A stretch of DNA of 64,000 nucleotides from Pogostemon cablin (taxonomy: Eukaryota > Streptophyta > Magnoliopsida > Lamiales > Lamiaceae): NCBI GenBank assembly GCA_023678885.1, contig CM042985.1:20872465-20936464 (forward strand), given 5' to 3'. Within the stretch, counting starts at the first letter, position 1. The number at the start of each line of letters is the position of its first letter. Positions 12,241-24,700 of this stretch are shown one piece after another. The notes beneath the pieces were generated by a model. The model saw only the letters and a list, made by a program, of their open reading frames with translations, searched no databases and was not told the origin of the DNA. Made by a program: the position numbers and the translations under genes.

Positions 12241-15200
12241 TATTATTATTATTATTATTATTATCATCATCATCATCATCATCATCTCCAAGTTAGGGAG
12301 AATAAGAATGAAGTTCATGGGGATATTTGTTATGTGACCAGGGACACCTGAATCTATAATTCATGATTGTTGGATTAGAATAAGAAGAGAAAGTACAAAT
12401 ATTACCTGTTAGAGCCTAAGAGATTCTAGTAATACCATGATTATAGACTGAACTTTCAAGAGTCCCAGAAGATGAATCCTCTATTATTGCTGAAGTGAAC
12501 AATATCCACCTTATTTGAATTAGCATATCATTGCACCAGGCTTGTTGCCCTTCCATTTGTCAGGTGTGCCGTATATATCCAAATGGTTTGTTTTAGATAT
12601 GACCCTGTACCCTGGATCAGTTGGGATTTATCTTCTGCTCTAAGTAACCATTCATAGCTTTACTCCAGCTTGAGAAACATTTTCTATTGATGCCTCAGCC
12701 TCTTTTATCCTAGCTTAACATTTAATGACTCTTGCCCTTTGAACTCAGCAAATACCTCTCCAAGTGAAGGAAGAGAACAATGACCTAAACAATCAGGACT
12801 TCTTTAAACAGTCACTAAAAATATCCGGATTTTAAGATAACCTTTTCAAAGTGTTAAAATATGGTTCTATTTTCTTCAAAGGATACATCTTTTATTTAAG
12901 TTCTATTTTCCCATACCCTTGGGGTTGTTATCAAGGTAAGGAAACTGATTGTTATTATTGGATAGTCCTTTTTTTTTCTATTTATCAGCACAAATGGTTA
13001 TCTATAGATTACCTGTTCAGGCCATGATGAAGGATTCTTTCCCTTCCTCTATTCCTCTCTCTCTCTCAATCTCTGAATTGGTGAGTAGTATCCTAACTTA
13101 TATGTGCATTTATATCACAAGTTAGGTATCCAATCTTTCCTCTAACTGTGATATATAAATGAATTAACTGGGACCAGTGTAGAATTTTGTCCCATCGAGT
13201 CATCTATTCTAATGAATAATTTGAACAAAATGAGAGCCATAATATGGCCCTGTTTTCAATAGCTTTGTTAAGGGAGAGATCATTTCAGACATCTGATAAT
13301 AAGATACCAAAATTTAATGGAGAAGAAAAGAATTAGTGGTTTTCTTTTCGATTTATAAAGGCTGCTCTAGCACCATATTAGATAACAAGGGGATACTGAT
13401 TAACTCTGTCCAGATAAAGCCTTGCAACTACTTTTGCACATGAAGAGAAAATCACAGCAATTGTGTTTCATTGCTACAAAACGCTTATTGCTTTTAAAAG
13501 TTACTTACTGATGGTACAAAATAAATGCACAAATGATCCTAATTTATAGTATCCTGTTTCGTATAGGAAAATATTTGTGTTTATAACTACACTATCCAGA
13601 GATATTAAGAGTATTTGCATCCAAAATGTTCACCTTTCAACAATTGGTCAGTCGCAATCAGGATGCTTATTTGACAACTGTAAATTACCCATAATGAAAA
13701 TAGTTGTTAGAGGAGAGAGGGGCTCAAAGTCGCCAGGGCTAGACGCGGTAGCCTCTTATAAAACCTGACCTAATATTTTTCAACAATATATATCCTACTT
13801 GCAACATAGTTACCTAACTATGTTAAGGTAAAATAATTACATAATAACTCATAAATAATCTGATAACACATAGAACATCCATACATAATCATCTTCCAAG
13901 TTCAAACCTTCAACACAAATAAACAATAAGCTAATTAAATGAAGTCTTCAAATTTTAAAATGTAATTAAGTTATCACCCCCATAATCCTCATCATGATCC
14001 TTACTGTATATTTTCTTGGTCTCTGTATTTGTGTTTCATATTTTCCCTTCTTTCTGTTTAATGTGTTTGTATTTGTGTCAGTGTTGAGCATTCTGGCGGG
14101 CAGCGTGTTCGTCTTGACTTGCAAAAGTTGAATCAATTCTCTATTTTCCCTGGCCAGGTTAGAGTAGGTTTGGTTTTTAGAAAAGCAAGTTTCATCTTTA
14201 TTGATGTATCTTGTTGTAGAGTAGAACAGTCTGATATTTATACTATGAAACAGGTGGTGGGTATTGAAGGCCATAATCCTAGTGGACACTGTCTTATTGC
14301 ATCTAACATTATTGATTATATTCCCTTGTCTGTTACTTCTGGCGAGCAATATCCTTCCAAAAGACAAGCTTTGGGTCACAAGATGCAGCTAACACATCCC
14401 TCACAAGATTCACGGGTTCTGTCATTGGTACGTAAGTTCAAGCAATTGAATGAGAAAGAATCAGTGTATTTTGTACATTAGTCAGATGTAATTGTCTACT
14501 TTTGATTGCTTATTATGTGGCTATGTGCTGCTCTATACTTTACTTGCTCTTCCTTTTTAAAGAAGCATTAATTTCCTGTCTACCTATTCACCCTCTTATT
14601 TAATGAGGTAGATTCGCAAGATAATTTTATAATATATCTCTATTTAATTGGCAGTCCCCCAAAATCTGAACTTAACAATGGGGGATGAAATACATTTTAT
14701 GAATCCAATATAAGTGGGCATTGTATTATTTCCCAAGAGGCTCAAACGATGAATTCTGATTCATCCTTACATTTGCAACAAATGAAGTGTGATGTTATAC
14801 AAGAGTTATTTTACATCATTTTATAGTTAATTACTTTACATGATTTCTCTCATTGCTTGAATTCATTCATATATTGGTCAAACATAAGCTCCTAAGTCCT
14901 AAGTGCCTTTTCTTGGCTGTCGGTTTTTCTTTACAGATTGTTGCAGCAGGCCCTTTTACTACGACTGATAATTTGTTCTTTGAGCCTCTAACTGATCTTC
15001 TGGCCTATGCACGTCGAAAGCAACCTCAGTTGCTTGTCCTGGTAAGGACTTCCCTACTAATCATTTGCAACTTGGTTAATATTTTTGTCAAAATCTAAAC
15101 TAAAAGTGTTGCACTTCTTTTTGTCTGTTACAGTTAGGGCCATTTATTGATTCCGATCATCCCGAGCTCAAGAGAGGAACAGTCAGTCAGACCTTTGAAG

Positions 15201-16868
15201 ATATGTTTCGCCTTGAGATCCTTGGAAAGGTTATATATGTCAAAAAGGTATATTAATCTGTTGCATTGACATTTTAACTAACTTGTGTTTTTTCTGTTGT
15301 TTCTTTTATAGCTCCAAGATTACGTAGAGTATATGGGTTCTACAGTGCACGTGATTCTTATGCCATCTATCAGGGATGCTAATCATGACTTTGTTTTCCC
15401 TCAGGTGAGCTATTTCTTTTTTAATCTTCTGTTTGTTTGCAACTGCTAACTTCCATTATAATTGCGATCCTGCTCTAACGATGACATATCATTATTTTGA
15501 CAGCCTTCTTTTAGCATTCATCCTACAGATTTCAGTCATCAGGTGCCAAAGATGCTATTTGACCTTGGATATCAATAGAAATATTATTTACACGACTTGA
15601 CCAAATTAGTTTGTTCAACAGATACACAGTGTCTCGAATCCAGGGATGTTCTCTGCAAATCAGGTAAGAAACAATTCTTCAAAAAAATTGAAGTAGTTTT
15701 TCTCTCAGGGATTCAGGGGACATGCTCCATTCGTCTCAACTGATTGTTCACATTTCTTCATTTGTCTGTCCCAAGAAGGTTTTCACACCCGATTTTTGGT
15801 GAAAGTACACAGCACAAATAATCTATCACCTACACTTTACTTAAAAAAATGACATATCCACCTAACACAACTCACTTTCTACTATTTATTAACCAGAAAG
15901 ACTAAATCACCCTAACAAAGTTAAGTTATTAAAAAAGTAGAGAAGTAACTGTAAATGTGAAAGCACTAATGGGGCAAGGGAAGTATTATTTATTTATTTA
16001 TTTATATATAAATAGAATTCATATCTATACTGAAGGTACTTGCATTGCTGAGGCAATGAGTGCTACTATCCACTAAGTTTAAAAGGCAAAATATAAATAT
16101 TCTCAATGGATCTTTTCTGCACCAGAGCTCAAGACATCATGTAGTCCAAACATGGATATGCTTGAGTTGGAGGAGGGCATAGTGAACTTAAAATCTGCAA
16201 TTATGAATGATCTAAAATATAAGGTGTAAAGTAGTTATTAGCTTAACAGGAGACACAACAATGTTGGATTCAATTGATTGACAGGTAAAAGTGGCTTGCT
16301 GCACGGTTGACATACTAAAACATCTCAGTGCTGAGGAAATCTGTCGCAATCCTCAAGGAGGATCCAAGCAGCGATTAACGAATCTAGCTAAGCATATACT
16401 AAACCAAAAAAGGTATGCCATATTCATGAGATTTGTTTGTTTCTTTATTTTAATGTTTTGGTCCTTGTTCATATCGTTATTCTGTGGAGCAGCTTCTATC
16501 CGCTGTATCCACCTTCGGAAGAGGTTCCGTTGGATTTCTCACTCGCAGAAAAAGCACTGCATTTTTCGTCAATTCCAGATTTGCTCATACTACCTTCAGA
16601 CCTAGCTCATTTTGTGAAGGTTAGAATCAGATCCCAAGCTTCTTTTTACCCAAGCTGGCTAAATAGAAAATGATTGAGCTGGATAAAGATGTGCATTCGT
16701 GTGTAACAGGTGGTGTCACTTGGAGATGAAAATGAGAAAGAAGAGGAAGTGAAGTGTATTTGTGTAAATCCAGGAAGAGTTATCCGAGGGGAAGGAGGGG
16801 GGTTCTTCTTCGAGATGAACTATGGAGGGAATCCAGAATCGTCGACTGCTTCGATCATCCGCATATGA
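8895..16868 (+). CDS. POLA2: DNA polymerase alpha subunit B (POLA2), complete, 16 exons
   Basis: Accessory B subunit of the polymerase alpha-primase complex, which makes RNA-DNA primers for replication in the nucleus; it tethers the catalytic subunit and primase. Exons: 8895-8970, 9184-9259, 9775-9900, 10327-10684, 10774-10869, 11097-11176, 14082-14157, 14254-14427, 14937-15041, 15134-15229, 15312-15404, 15504-15542, 15622-15663, 16285-16412, 16493-16619, 16710-16868. All junctions are GT-AG and all phases agree, giving 1851 nt, 616 aa, close to the roughly 620 aa usual in plants. Residues 1-90 form the N-terminal helical domain and 90-210 a polar linker. The OB fold follows (SGGQRVRLDLQKLNQF near 275). 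The inactive phosphodiesterase domain includes AAGPFTTTDNLFFEPL near 357, LGPFIDSDHPEL near 390 and VHVILMPSIRDA near 432. The start is the first ATG after the hAT insertion and matches the family N terminus (MEEEIKAEF). The frame shows no damage. Confidence 0.97.
11177..14081 (+). other. POLA2 intron 6 (2.9 kb)
   Basis: By far the largest intron of POLA2, between the exon ending LLQS and the exon starting VEHSGG. It holds a compound trinucleotide repeat but no ORF, TIR or LTR that I could recognise. Most other introns are 75-450 bp. The next longest are intron 13 (15664-16284) and intron 2 (9260-9774), and neither contains anything identifiable. Confidence 0.85.
12182..12287. repeat. Compound (TTA)n-(ATC)n microsatellite in POLA2 intron 6
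   Basis: About 80 bases of TTA/ATT repeat with one interruption pass directly into about eight ATC units. It is intronic and does not affect the reading frame. Confidence 0.95.
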
Positions 16869-17010
16869 ACTGACCACCAACTGTATTTATAGACTAATGA
16901 TGCTTGCTTTGTCTGTGATATGTAACAATCAACAAAGTATAGAAGCTTTCCTGTGTACATTTTAATATGAGAATGCCTATTTGTATTCCCTAATTTACTA
17001 AATGTTGCTC
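16869..17010 (+). other. POLA2 3' UTR and downstream flank
   Basis: AT-rich sequence directly after the TGA stop of POLA2. A 3' UTR of 100-200 nt would be expected here. No unambiguous AATAAA is present; AT-rich near-matches occur around 16960-17030. The transcript end cannot be fixed from the sequence. Confidence 0.5.
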
Positions 17011-17180
17011 ATAATAATTAGATTAAAATATAAAGACATAAACACCCTCATGGAAATGATATAATTTAGATTAGATATTTTGTCCGTTGGAGTAAATAAT
17101 AATTAGATTAAAATATAAAGACATAAACACCCTCATGGAAATGATATAATTAAGATTAGATATTTTGTCCGTTGGAGTAA
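17011..17180. repeat. Perfectly spaced 85-bp tandem duplication
   Basis: The unit beginning ATAATAATTAGATT occurs at 17011-17095 and again at 17096-17180, with a single visible mismatch (ATAATTTAGA against ATAATTAAGA). It is non-coding and just downstream of POLA2, so it is a recent local duplication. Confidence 0.95.
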
Positions 17181-17322
17181 TCGATTAATATGTGGTTGTT
17201 TGGTTGGAGCACTTGAATAATACATGGTGTGTTCGGTTAGAGTACTTGAACATGAATCCACACACATTAATTAATTTAATTAAAATATGAGGTTTATATA
17301 CTCACTAATACAATTATTTATT

Positions 17323-17420
17323 ACATATTAAATAATACTCCTCATGTTCTATGTATTTTTACCCACTTTTCACATATTAAATAATACTCCCTCTGTCCTA
17401 TGTATTTCTACCCACTTTCC
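17323..17420. repeat. 49-bp tandem duplication of a MITE end
   Basis: ACATATTAAATAATACTCC followed by CTATGTATTT and ACCCACTTT occurs twice, 49 bp apart (17323 and 17372). The second copy is the left terminus of the Stowaway MITE, so the MITE end plus its flank was duplicated. Confidence 0.8.
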
Positions 17421-17679
17421 ATTTTGGGGTGTCCCACGTATTTGTACCCACTTCCCATTTTATGATAAAAATGCATAATATTTTATTACTTATTTTTTAT
17501 AATTCCCACAACTTTAATTATTTTTTTACACTTTATTCATCATCCTCAACAACTTTATTTACTTTTTCTTTTTAAATTACTAATTTATCCTTACTTTCTC
17601 TTACATTATATATTAAAAAATAAAACATCTTAATCTTCGTGCCCGTACAAGCCAGTAAAAATACCCGGGATAGAGGGAG
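17387..17679. mobile_element. Stowaway-type MITE
   Basis: Left end CTCCCTCTGTCCTA and right end GGGATAGAGGGAG are inverted repeats flanked by TA on both sides. 293 bp, AT-rich, non-coding. This is a second Stowaway family member, close to the one at 186-467 in its terminus but different inside. Confidence 0.88.
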
Positions 17680-18191
17680 TAATATTTTTTAATTCATGTG
17701 TAAAAAGCAAATATTTCTTTTGCCGACGGAGGAGGGAGAATTTTTAAGTAATAATGTATAAACTATGCTACGTATGTTAAAAAGGGGTGATAGTTTTAAA
17801 ATTAAAATATTCTTTAAAGATTTTGAATTGAGATGTTATTTTATTTTTTAAGAGATAAACTTAACTGTAGAACGGACGAATTAAAAATTGAAGAAAAAAT
17901 ATCTAAAGATAGAATCAATTATATTTACAAGATCGATTATGATATTTAGATCTGGATCCTCTCCCGTAGTAAATTTCATTTAATCTGCATTATTCAATTA
18001 ATATTACAAATGTGAACTTGCCACATCATTAGAAGAATAGAAATACAACGATTGATTGTAGTTAAAATTCAAGTAAATTTACGGAATAAGAAAGGGAGAG
18101 GATCCAAATCCATGATATTTTTCTAGGAGAAATATATAATTTTCGTTTATAGGAGGTACAATTAATCTGATGTACTATATATATATATATT

Positions 18192-18248
<57 letters not shown>

Positions 18249-18689
18249 TGTATTAAAATTTTAAAGAAAAAAAGGCTTATTAGTGGATGTTTGTGTAAAA
18301 TACTTTAGTAATATGGAGTATCAAGAAAAAAAAGAGTATAGTTTTAGTTTTATTGAAAGGTGTATATTAATAATATGAATAAAAAGAGAAAAAAAAACAC
18401 GTGACAATAATAACTTATTACTCCTAATACTTAATCCAAATATTTTTTTATTTTTAAAATTTATTCAAAATTTTTTTAATGAATGTAACTTTTTTTTATT
18501 TTAAATCTGTTTTATACCAAATTTATATCAAATAATTTTTTTTCAAGATCTCTAATTTGACATATTACGAGTATAATAGCTATCCAAATAATTTTTTATA
18601 TTTTAAATAATTTTAAATAAATTTTCTTATTAAATAATATATTTATAAAAAAAATAAGTATATTATTATCCAAATTAAAATATTGGCAA
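17680..18689. other. AT-rich intergenic DNA with a compound microsatellite
   Basis: No coding or transposon signature was recognised. A (TA)n-(TAA)n compound microsatellite occupies 18175-18248. The rest is AT-rich with A/T homopolymer runs. Confidence 0.7.
18175..18248. repeat. (TA)n-(TAA)n compound microsatellite
   Basis: Alternating TA with one TTA interruption runs into about 14 TAA units. Confidence 0.95.
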
Positions 18690-18822
18690 AACCTCCTGCG
18701 CCCCGAGATACACCGTGCCCACATGGAAACACAACCCTCCCCCTTTATATTCTATTTAAACCTATGTATTGCTAGGAGTTTAAATTGCAAAGAGGCATGA
18801 TATCCCGGGGCACAAGAGCCTC
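18690..18822. mobile_element. Short palindromic MITE-like element
   Basis: CTCCTGCGCCCCGAGATA at 18693-18710 is matched in inverted orientation by TATCCCGGGGCACAAGAG at 18801-18818, with 3 mismatches in 18. The whole element is about 130 bp and could fold into a hairpin. The GC-rich ends contrast with the AT-rich surroundings. Confidence 0.55.
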
Positions 18823-19217
18823 ACTCAAAATAAAAAATTAGTTGATTTATTTATTCTTAAATATTTAAAGGTTGGGGCACTACCAGTGAGATCATTTTAT
18901 GATTGGGTAGACCGTCTCATACTTTTTAAAATAATTATCACTTTCGCTATAGAATGTTACTCCATAACTTTTCATTTATAAAATAACATTATTATTGTTT
19001 ATTTTAATACACTTTTTTTACTTCATACTTTAATAATTAATTAACTCGTGTTACAACTCATCTCATAAACATTATCTTTAAAAAAAAACTATCTTTTAAA
19101 ACATCACTCTCGATCACTACACATAACTTATTTCTAATACAATACATTATAATAACTTTGAAATTTTATTAAGATTGATTGAGTAATTTTTTATTTATTC
19201 ATAATAAAATTATTTAT
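18823..19217. other. AT-rich intergenic DNA
   Basis: No gene is visible. Part or all of it may be the body of the Helitron whose 3' end lies at 19218-19248, but I could not identify a 5' TC terminus. Confidence 0.4.
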
Positions 19218-19248
19218 TTTCCCGTGCATCGCATGAGGGCATTACTAG
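19218..19248 (+). mobile_element. Helitron 3' terminus (hairpin plus CTAG)
   Basis: A GC-rich hairpin, CCCGTGC-ATC-GCATGAGGG (one unpaired or mismatched base), is followed 5 bases later by CTAG and then a T. A short hairpin about 10 bp before CTRR, with insertion before T, is the diagnostic 3' end of plant Helitrons. No Rep/helicase sequence is nearby, so only a non-autonomous copy is supported, with an undefined 5' end. Confidence 0.6.
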
Positions 19249-19321
19249 TATATCTAAAACGTGAAAGATAAATTTGAGACGGAGTAAATGAATGATTAAC
19301 TCATTGATGGGCATGAAAGTA

Positions 19322-19843
19322 GTATTAAGGTTAAAGAAGAGGAGTACAAACGTGATTATTGGAGTATTCCAATCACTCCATTTCATATTTCCTATCCACA
19401 AATATTTGTAAAGGAGGAGAAGAAAGAGGAGTTTGAGGAACATGTGAAGTATCTAAAGAAAAAGTATGAGGAGAAAAAGAAGGAAGAGCAACCCAAAGCA
19501 AGTGAATGTGCCTCCGGATGATTTTATGGATCATGATTCTATTCTTTTTGACAATTTAAATTCATTTCTTCATGATTATATGAAAATGTCAAATGCTAAC
19601 TTGTCTTCTTGTGATGTTGATAGGAAGAAAGCTCCGGAGCTCGATTGGAAAATAGACAAAGGAGAAAGAGGAAATCCACAAGATTCACTTCTCCAAGATG
19701 ACTTGATGCTTGTAAGTAAGAATGATGAAGTTGAGCTAGTTGACCAGAAGAGGGATAAGAAAATGTTCAAAGTGAGGATGCGAGGAGAGAGTGTGATGGA
19801 TTGTCACTTGGTCCAAAGAGCATTAAAATTTCGTTCGGCATGA
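19322..19843 (+). pseudogene. Athila-type retrotransposon remnant, copy 1, with WKID/KVRM module
   Basis: A charged, lysine-rich frame (19322-19520) ends at a TGA. In another frame the sequence then reads VPPDDFMDHDS and continues to ELDWKIDKGERG and KMFKVRMRGE, stopping at 19841. The C-terminal stretch matches the ends of the pol-less elements at 39589-39747 and 48702-48860. GTTAAACTTAGCGCTAAATG follows the stop, a post-pol motif common in Athila-type elements. No LTR, protease, RT or integrase is present. This is a decayed 3' fragment rather than a host gene. Confidence 0.65.
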
Positions 19844-20660
19844 AGATGTTAAACTTAGCGCTAAATGGGAGGAAAACCATTCTTTTTATCTTTTGATGCT
19901 TGTTTTGTTGTTTGCATTTTGGTCTTGTAGGTGGATTGAGCTTGTAAGAAAATGGATATTAAAGAAAATAGAAGTGCTTCATGGATTCGAGTGGATATAA
20001 CTCAATTCGTGGTAATGCATATGCTTCTCTACAAGAAGATAGAAGAGCAAAAATTGATGTTGGAAGGGAGGAGCTATCCTTGAGCTCAAAAGTAAAGAGT
20101 GTCACATTCTTATGTAACAAAGAAAAAGGAACCAAGCCTCCGAATGTGCCTCCGGATGATTTTATGGATCATGATTCTATTATCTTTGACAATTTAAATT
20201 CATTTCTTCATGATTATATAAAAATATCAAATGCTAACTTATCTTCTTGTGATGTTGATAGGAAGAAAGCTCCGGAGCTCAATTGGAAAATAGACAAAGG
20301 AGAAAGAGGAAGTACACTAGATTCACTTCTCCAAGATGACTTGATGCTTGTATGCAAGAATGGTGAAGTTGAGCTAGTTGACCAGAAGAGGGCTAAGAAA
20401 ATATTCAAAGTAAGGATGCGAGGAGAGAGTGTGATGGATTGTCACTTGGTCCAAAGAGCTTTAAAATTCCGTCCGGCATGAGGACGTTAAACTTAGCGCT
20501 AAATGGGAGGCAACCCATTCTTTTTATCTTTTGATGCTTGTTTTGTTGTTTGCATTTTGGTCTTATAGGTGGATTGGGCTTGTAAGAAAATGGATATTGA
20601 AGAAAAGAGAAGTGCTTCATGGATTCGAGTGGATATAACTCAATCGTGGTAATGCATATG
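19503..20660. repeat. Two tandem copies (about 520 bp, period about 639 bp) of the Athila remnant
   Basis: Copy 1 (19503 to about 20030) and copy 2 (20142 to about 20660) share GAATGTGCCTCCGGATGATT at the start. Near the end both have GAAGTGCTTCATGGATTCGA and the following GGTAATGCATATG. The offset is 639 at the start and 638 at the end. The copies differ by scattered substitutions and small indels. A spacer of about 110 bp between them has no counterpart after copy 2. Confidence 0.88.
19981..20481 (+). pseudogene. Athila-type remnant, copy 2, open frame with WKID/KVRM module
   Basis: The frame from the ATG at 19981 to the stop at 20481 is open for 166 codons. From residue 54 it repeats copy 1 (VPPDDFMDHDS to KFRPA). 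It contains NWKIDKGERG near 104 and KIFKVRMRGES near 140. The first 53 residues come from the spacer and resemble no family I know. The module is shared with nearby pol-less Athila elements, so this is retrotransposon-derived. An open frame in a remnant may be chance or recent duplication; there is no evidence that it is expressed. Confidence 0.6.
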
Positions 20661-21397
20661 TTTCTCTACAAGAAGATCATTGATGAAAATTATAAGGGTA
20701 AGTCCCACCATTTTTTACAAACTTAATTCTCAACTCTTATTTCGATTTAAGTTTAGGGGAAGAATACGTGGTGTGACTCATCACTTGAGTGTGATTATTG
20801 TATCCTTGGGGCAATTTTAAAAAATTTCTCATACGTTTGGTATGATTTTGGTATGATTGGTTGTGTTGAAGTGCATGATGATCCTTATTTATATGCCAAT
20901 TGTGGAGCTAATGCTTTTTGATGAGTTTTTGAGCACAAATAAAGTGTAATAGAAGCACGAATTAAGCTCGGGGATCAAGTCAAGAGTCATTGTGCATGAA
21001 ATCCAGAAGCTCGTGCCAGCCATTTCCATTATCAAATTCCTTTCTAAGGGAGTTCAATTTACATCTCATCACTTCTATGTGTTTAGCATGCTTTGTTATT
21101 AATTTGAATTGTGTTGGATTAGCATGTTACTTCATGTATTATGTTCGTGGGAGTTTTACTTTTATAATTTAGTTCCTCGACTTACGACACCACGTGTGGG
21201 GGGGCTAGATGCCACCAACAATGCTGTTGCATGATAAGAACCGACCTAGAATTAGGAAAAATGATCTTAACAATCAAATAAAGTATTTACAACATTACCC
21301 AAAAAAAAAATAGATCAACATGCCGCTACTAATAATAATAATCCAAAGGGTAAATTAGCCATGAGTGAAATGCACATTCTAAAAAATGACAATTTAT
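20661..21397. other. Intergenic DNA, probably Athila 3' UTR debris
   Basis: Includes GTTTAGGGGAAGAATACG near 20750, a degenerate counterpart of the AAGTTTGGGG post-pol motif in the elements to the right. Nothing after it is recognised, and no exons of the neighbouring transporter gene were found here. Confidence 0.4.
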
Positions 21398-21705
21398 AGT
21401 GTGCACCCGGGTGCACCTAAAGATAGGGTGTACCCACATACAAATATAAACAAAAATATATACAATTAAGAGTAAAAATGTATACAATTTAATTGTTATT
21501 TTTTTTAATGAAAAATTGTATATAATATTCAATAAAATGTTATACACATATGGATGTTAATTTTTTTAATGAAAAATTAATGTGAAAAAATATACCATTA
21601 TTACAAAACACGTATACAAAATAGAATAATATGTATACAAAATAGAATAAAAAGATATACACATATGGGTGCACCCTTGCACCCGGATGCACCCAATATA
21701 CACTC
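21398..21705. mobile_element. Short TIR element with GTGCACCCGGGTGCAC ends
   Basis: Left end GTGTGCACCCGGGTGCACC is opposed by GCACCCGGATGCACCC then ATATACAC at the right, inverted, about 308 bp apart. The interior is AT-rich with repeated TATACAAAATAGAATAA units and has no coding capacity. It lies just downstream of the break in the transporter gene. Confidence 0.55.
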
Positions 21706-21752
21706 CTAAAAAATATGGTGACACAACACTGATTGTGATTTTCCATTGTTCA

Positions 21753-24700
21753 CTAAAAATTAAGAATAAAATAATTACAAATACAAATACTATCTAACTG
21801 TAGCATTTCAGCGGAACGTCTTCTGCAGTGATCAGAAATTATATTCGAGGTCGGTATGTTCACATCACAACCTTTATAGTTATATGCACCAGCTTCAGTC
21901 AGAAGGAAAGCTGTAGCCCATGTTATAGCAAGAGAAAGTGGAACCTGAGTTTACACAAGCAAAAATTAGATTGGAGATGTATGACAGAAAATGTCAGCAG
22001 AAACACAATGCCACAACACACATACCAGAAAAAAATAAAAATAAAAGAATAAGAAGCTTACTGCATAAATTAGAAATAAACGGTGACCCAAAACTGATAT
22101 CTTGCGAAGATACTGCAAAAGAAGAGAGGAGTCACAAAAAAAATAATTAAAAAAAAACAACCCAGCCCATGTTACAGTTTAAAACAGCTGCACGAATTAA
22201 AAGACAATTTCATACCCACATTTCCAAGAAAGAGTAGATGCTTAGTTCTTACAATGCATAATAGGAAATATTAAATAAAGGAAATCATGATTACATTCGG
22301 CAACTTACAAGGGAGAAGATAATAACTAACAGTATTTGCACCAAACCAATTTCAATACAGGTGCCTACTCGTGGGAAGCCATAGCTGTAGAAAGAAAGTC
22401 CAACAGCGGCAATAGTAGGGCATACAACTACTGGATTTATCAACCTGAAAAGGAGGGAAAAGCAGGGTAAACCGATTGAAGATGATTAATATTTTGGCAA
22501 TTTTGCTTTATGTCATTCTGTTATATCATGAGCAACAGAAGTGCATCAATAAAGCTAAATCTTGGGGCTCAGATGAAAACAAAAATAAAGCAAGTGCAGC
22601 CCACTATCATAACTGGAGGATATAATTTAAATAGAATATACAAAGATATGAAAAGGTTTTTTTTGACATTTTCAGAGATATTAACTTATGCATGAGGTTT
22701 ATATATATATATATATATTTTTTCCGGGGGTGTGGGTAGATGCACCATATTGAAAATCAACGCAATCCAAAAACTCATACACTCACAGCACATAAAAAAT
22801 TTTAAATTTCCACATTTTGTAGTCTAGATATCCCCAACACAACTTGATAAAAAACAAACATATCCTCTAATGACGTGACAAAGTCATCACAAATATTGAG
22901 TTGAGCCCATTAGACTTATATTAAATTTTTAAATATGAAAAACTTAACAGAGCAAACTGTAGCAGGTCTGAAATAAGAAATCCAGTCTCAAATGACTTTA
23001 ATATTTTTTTAATCGTCCTGAAGTTAATTTAGGATGAGTTCAGACTTGGACCATCCTTATTATCATCCCTAAATAGAAGCGATGCACACAAGAGAATAAT
23101 GCATACTAACAAAAGACCTATGAGTTCACATATATAACTACATTGTTCTTCACATTCACCCAGCATCACTAAATAATTTGAGGGTTCAGTATCTTCATAA
23201 TTTAGATTTGACCTGCAGGATCAAGTCTTCATAAAAATCACAGTTCTAATCACCGAGTAGCTAATTAGGATCAACATAATTATTCAAGAATAGTAGATGC
23301 TTAGCAGGCATCATTTTAACTCCAATAGCGTTCATCTTTACAGCTCAATTTGCTGCATTAATAATTGTACTTAATTCACAATTTTCTTTGGCAAGAACAT
23401 CTATTTTTTTTCTCACAAAATGCCACCCAAAAGACCCAAAATCAGGAAATATGTTGAATGGTTTTGGCCTTTTGGGTTAATGAAAACCTTAATCAATGCA
23501 GTCAAAAGCGAAGCGGGGAAAAGATCTTGGGACAAAATTGTTTCTAAATACATAAATATTTTTTTTGTTGATCTGGTTACGACTTTAAAAATTGGGTTGT
23601 AGGTGAAGTAACATGTTTAAGTTAGAACAAAAGCCTACGTAACTCCACAAAACAAAATATATGAGTATTTAGTGTGCTAGGTGTTTAATCCCTTCAATAT
23701 GAAATAAATTGGCCTAGTTATAGTGGAGGATTGCTCCAGAAATCAAAGCAACTTACTAGGGCTTTCCCCTTAAGCCTAATCCTAGTAGCCCTTTACTTAT
23801 AAGTAATCCACTAACTAGAATTCCAGGGTGGTCAGTCTCAAGGTGACTAAAGTGACACTTGGGATATATGGTGGTAAGAAGATCTTATTTTCTTCAATTA
23901 TGGCAAATTGACTCCCCAAAACTTTTCATACCTTAAGAGCATGGCCATGTTTCAAGAACAAAAACCGTGCAACAGTCCTGTATGACCTGGCTGGTTGATA
24001 ATTAGTGGAGCCAGTCATCTGTCTTTGTTGGTAGCAAGCTTCCTGAGCATGATTGCTTAGTACTATGAGCCTTAAAGGGATTGCGTCATGAGTTGCAATC
24101 TAGGATTGACAGCATGAATCGGGTAGCCAAGCAGCAACTAGTCAATACACAACAATTAACCCCACCCCTCTAGTGACAGCAATATTTATTTAAAATGTGT
24201 ATCCTGATGTCATCACAGGAATGGTTCAGACAACCTCTCTACTTCTCATATTTTGTTCTCTACAAGGTAGATATCGAAGAATTTGGTAGCTGAATGCTTG
24301 TTCCTTATAGAAATCAAATGGTTCTCGTTTTATGATCTCAATTGGGGATGTTTACCCATTTTACACTCAGATTCTTCTTTTAATAGAACTTTTACATAAT
24401 ATTAGAGTAATTAAATTCCTAAAATCTTGGTGAATACACATCAAATGTGCCATAACAACAGATACATCATTTAAACAAGCAATTACAGTGAAATTAAGAA
24501 GTGAATTCTGTTAAGATTTTTGAGTAATTCTTCTTGTACCTTATTAATACTGTCATCAAACCACTGTACGCCAAGAAGGCTTGGAAAGCTGAACCAATAA
24601 TTATAGCCCCCTGTAGCTCTTTCATTATATGCTTGAAGTTCTGAGATTTCAATTAACACTTTTAATTAATAAGCATGGGCCACAAGATAGATAGCAAACA

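Noticed and set aside
16990..21700. Search for the missing 3' exons of the NAT-like gene
   Set aside because: No stretch encoding the expected later transporter segments was found on - strand; only repeats and Athila debris.
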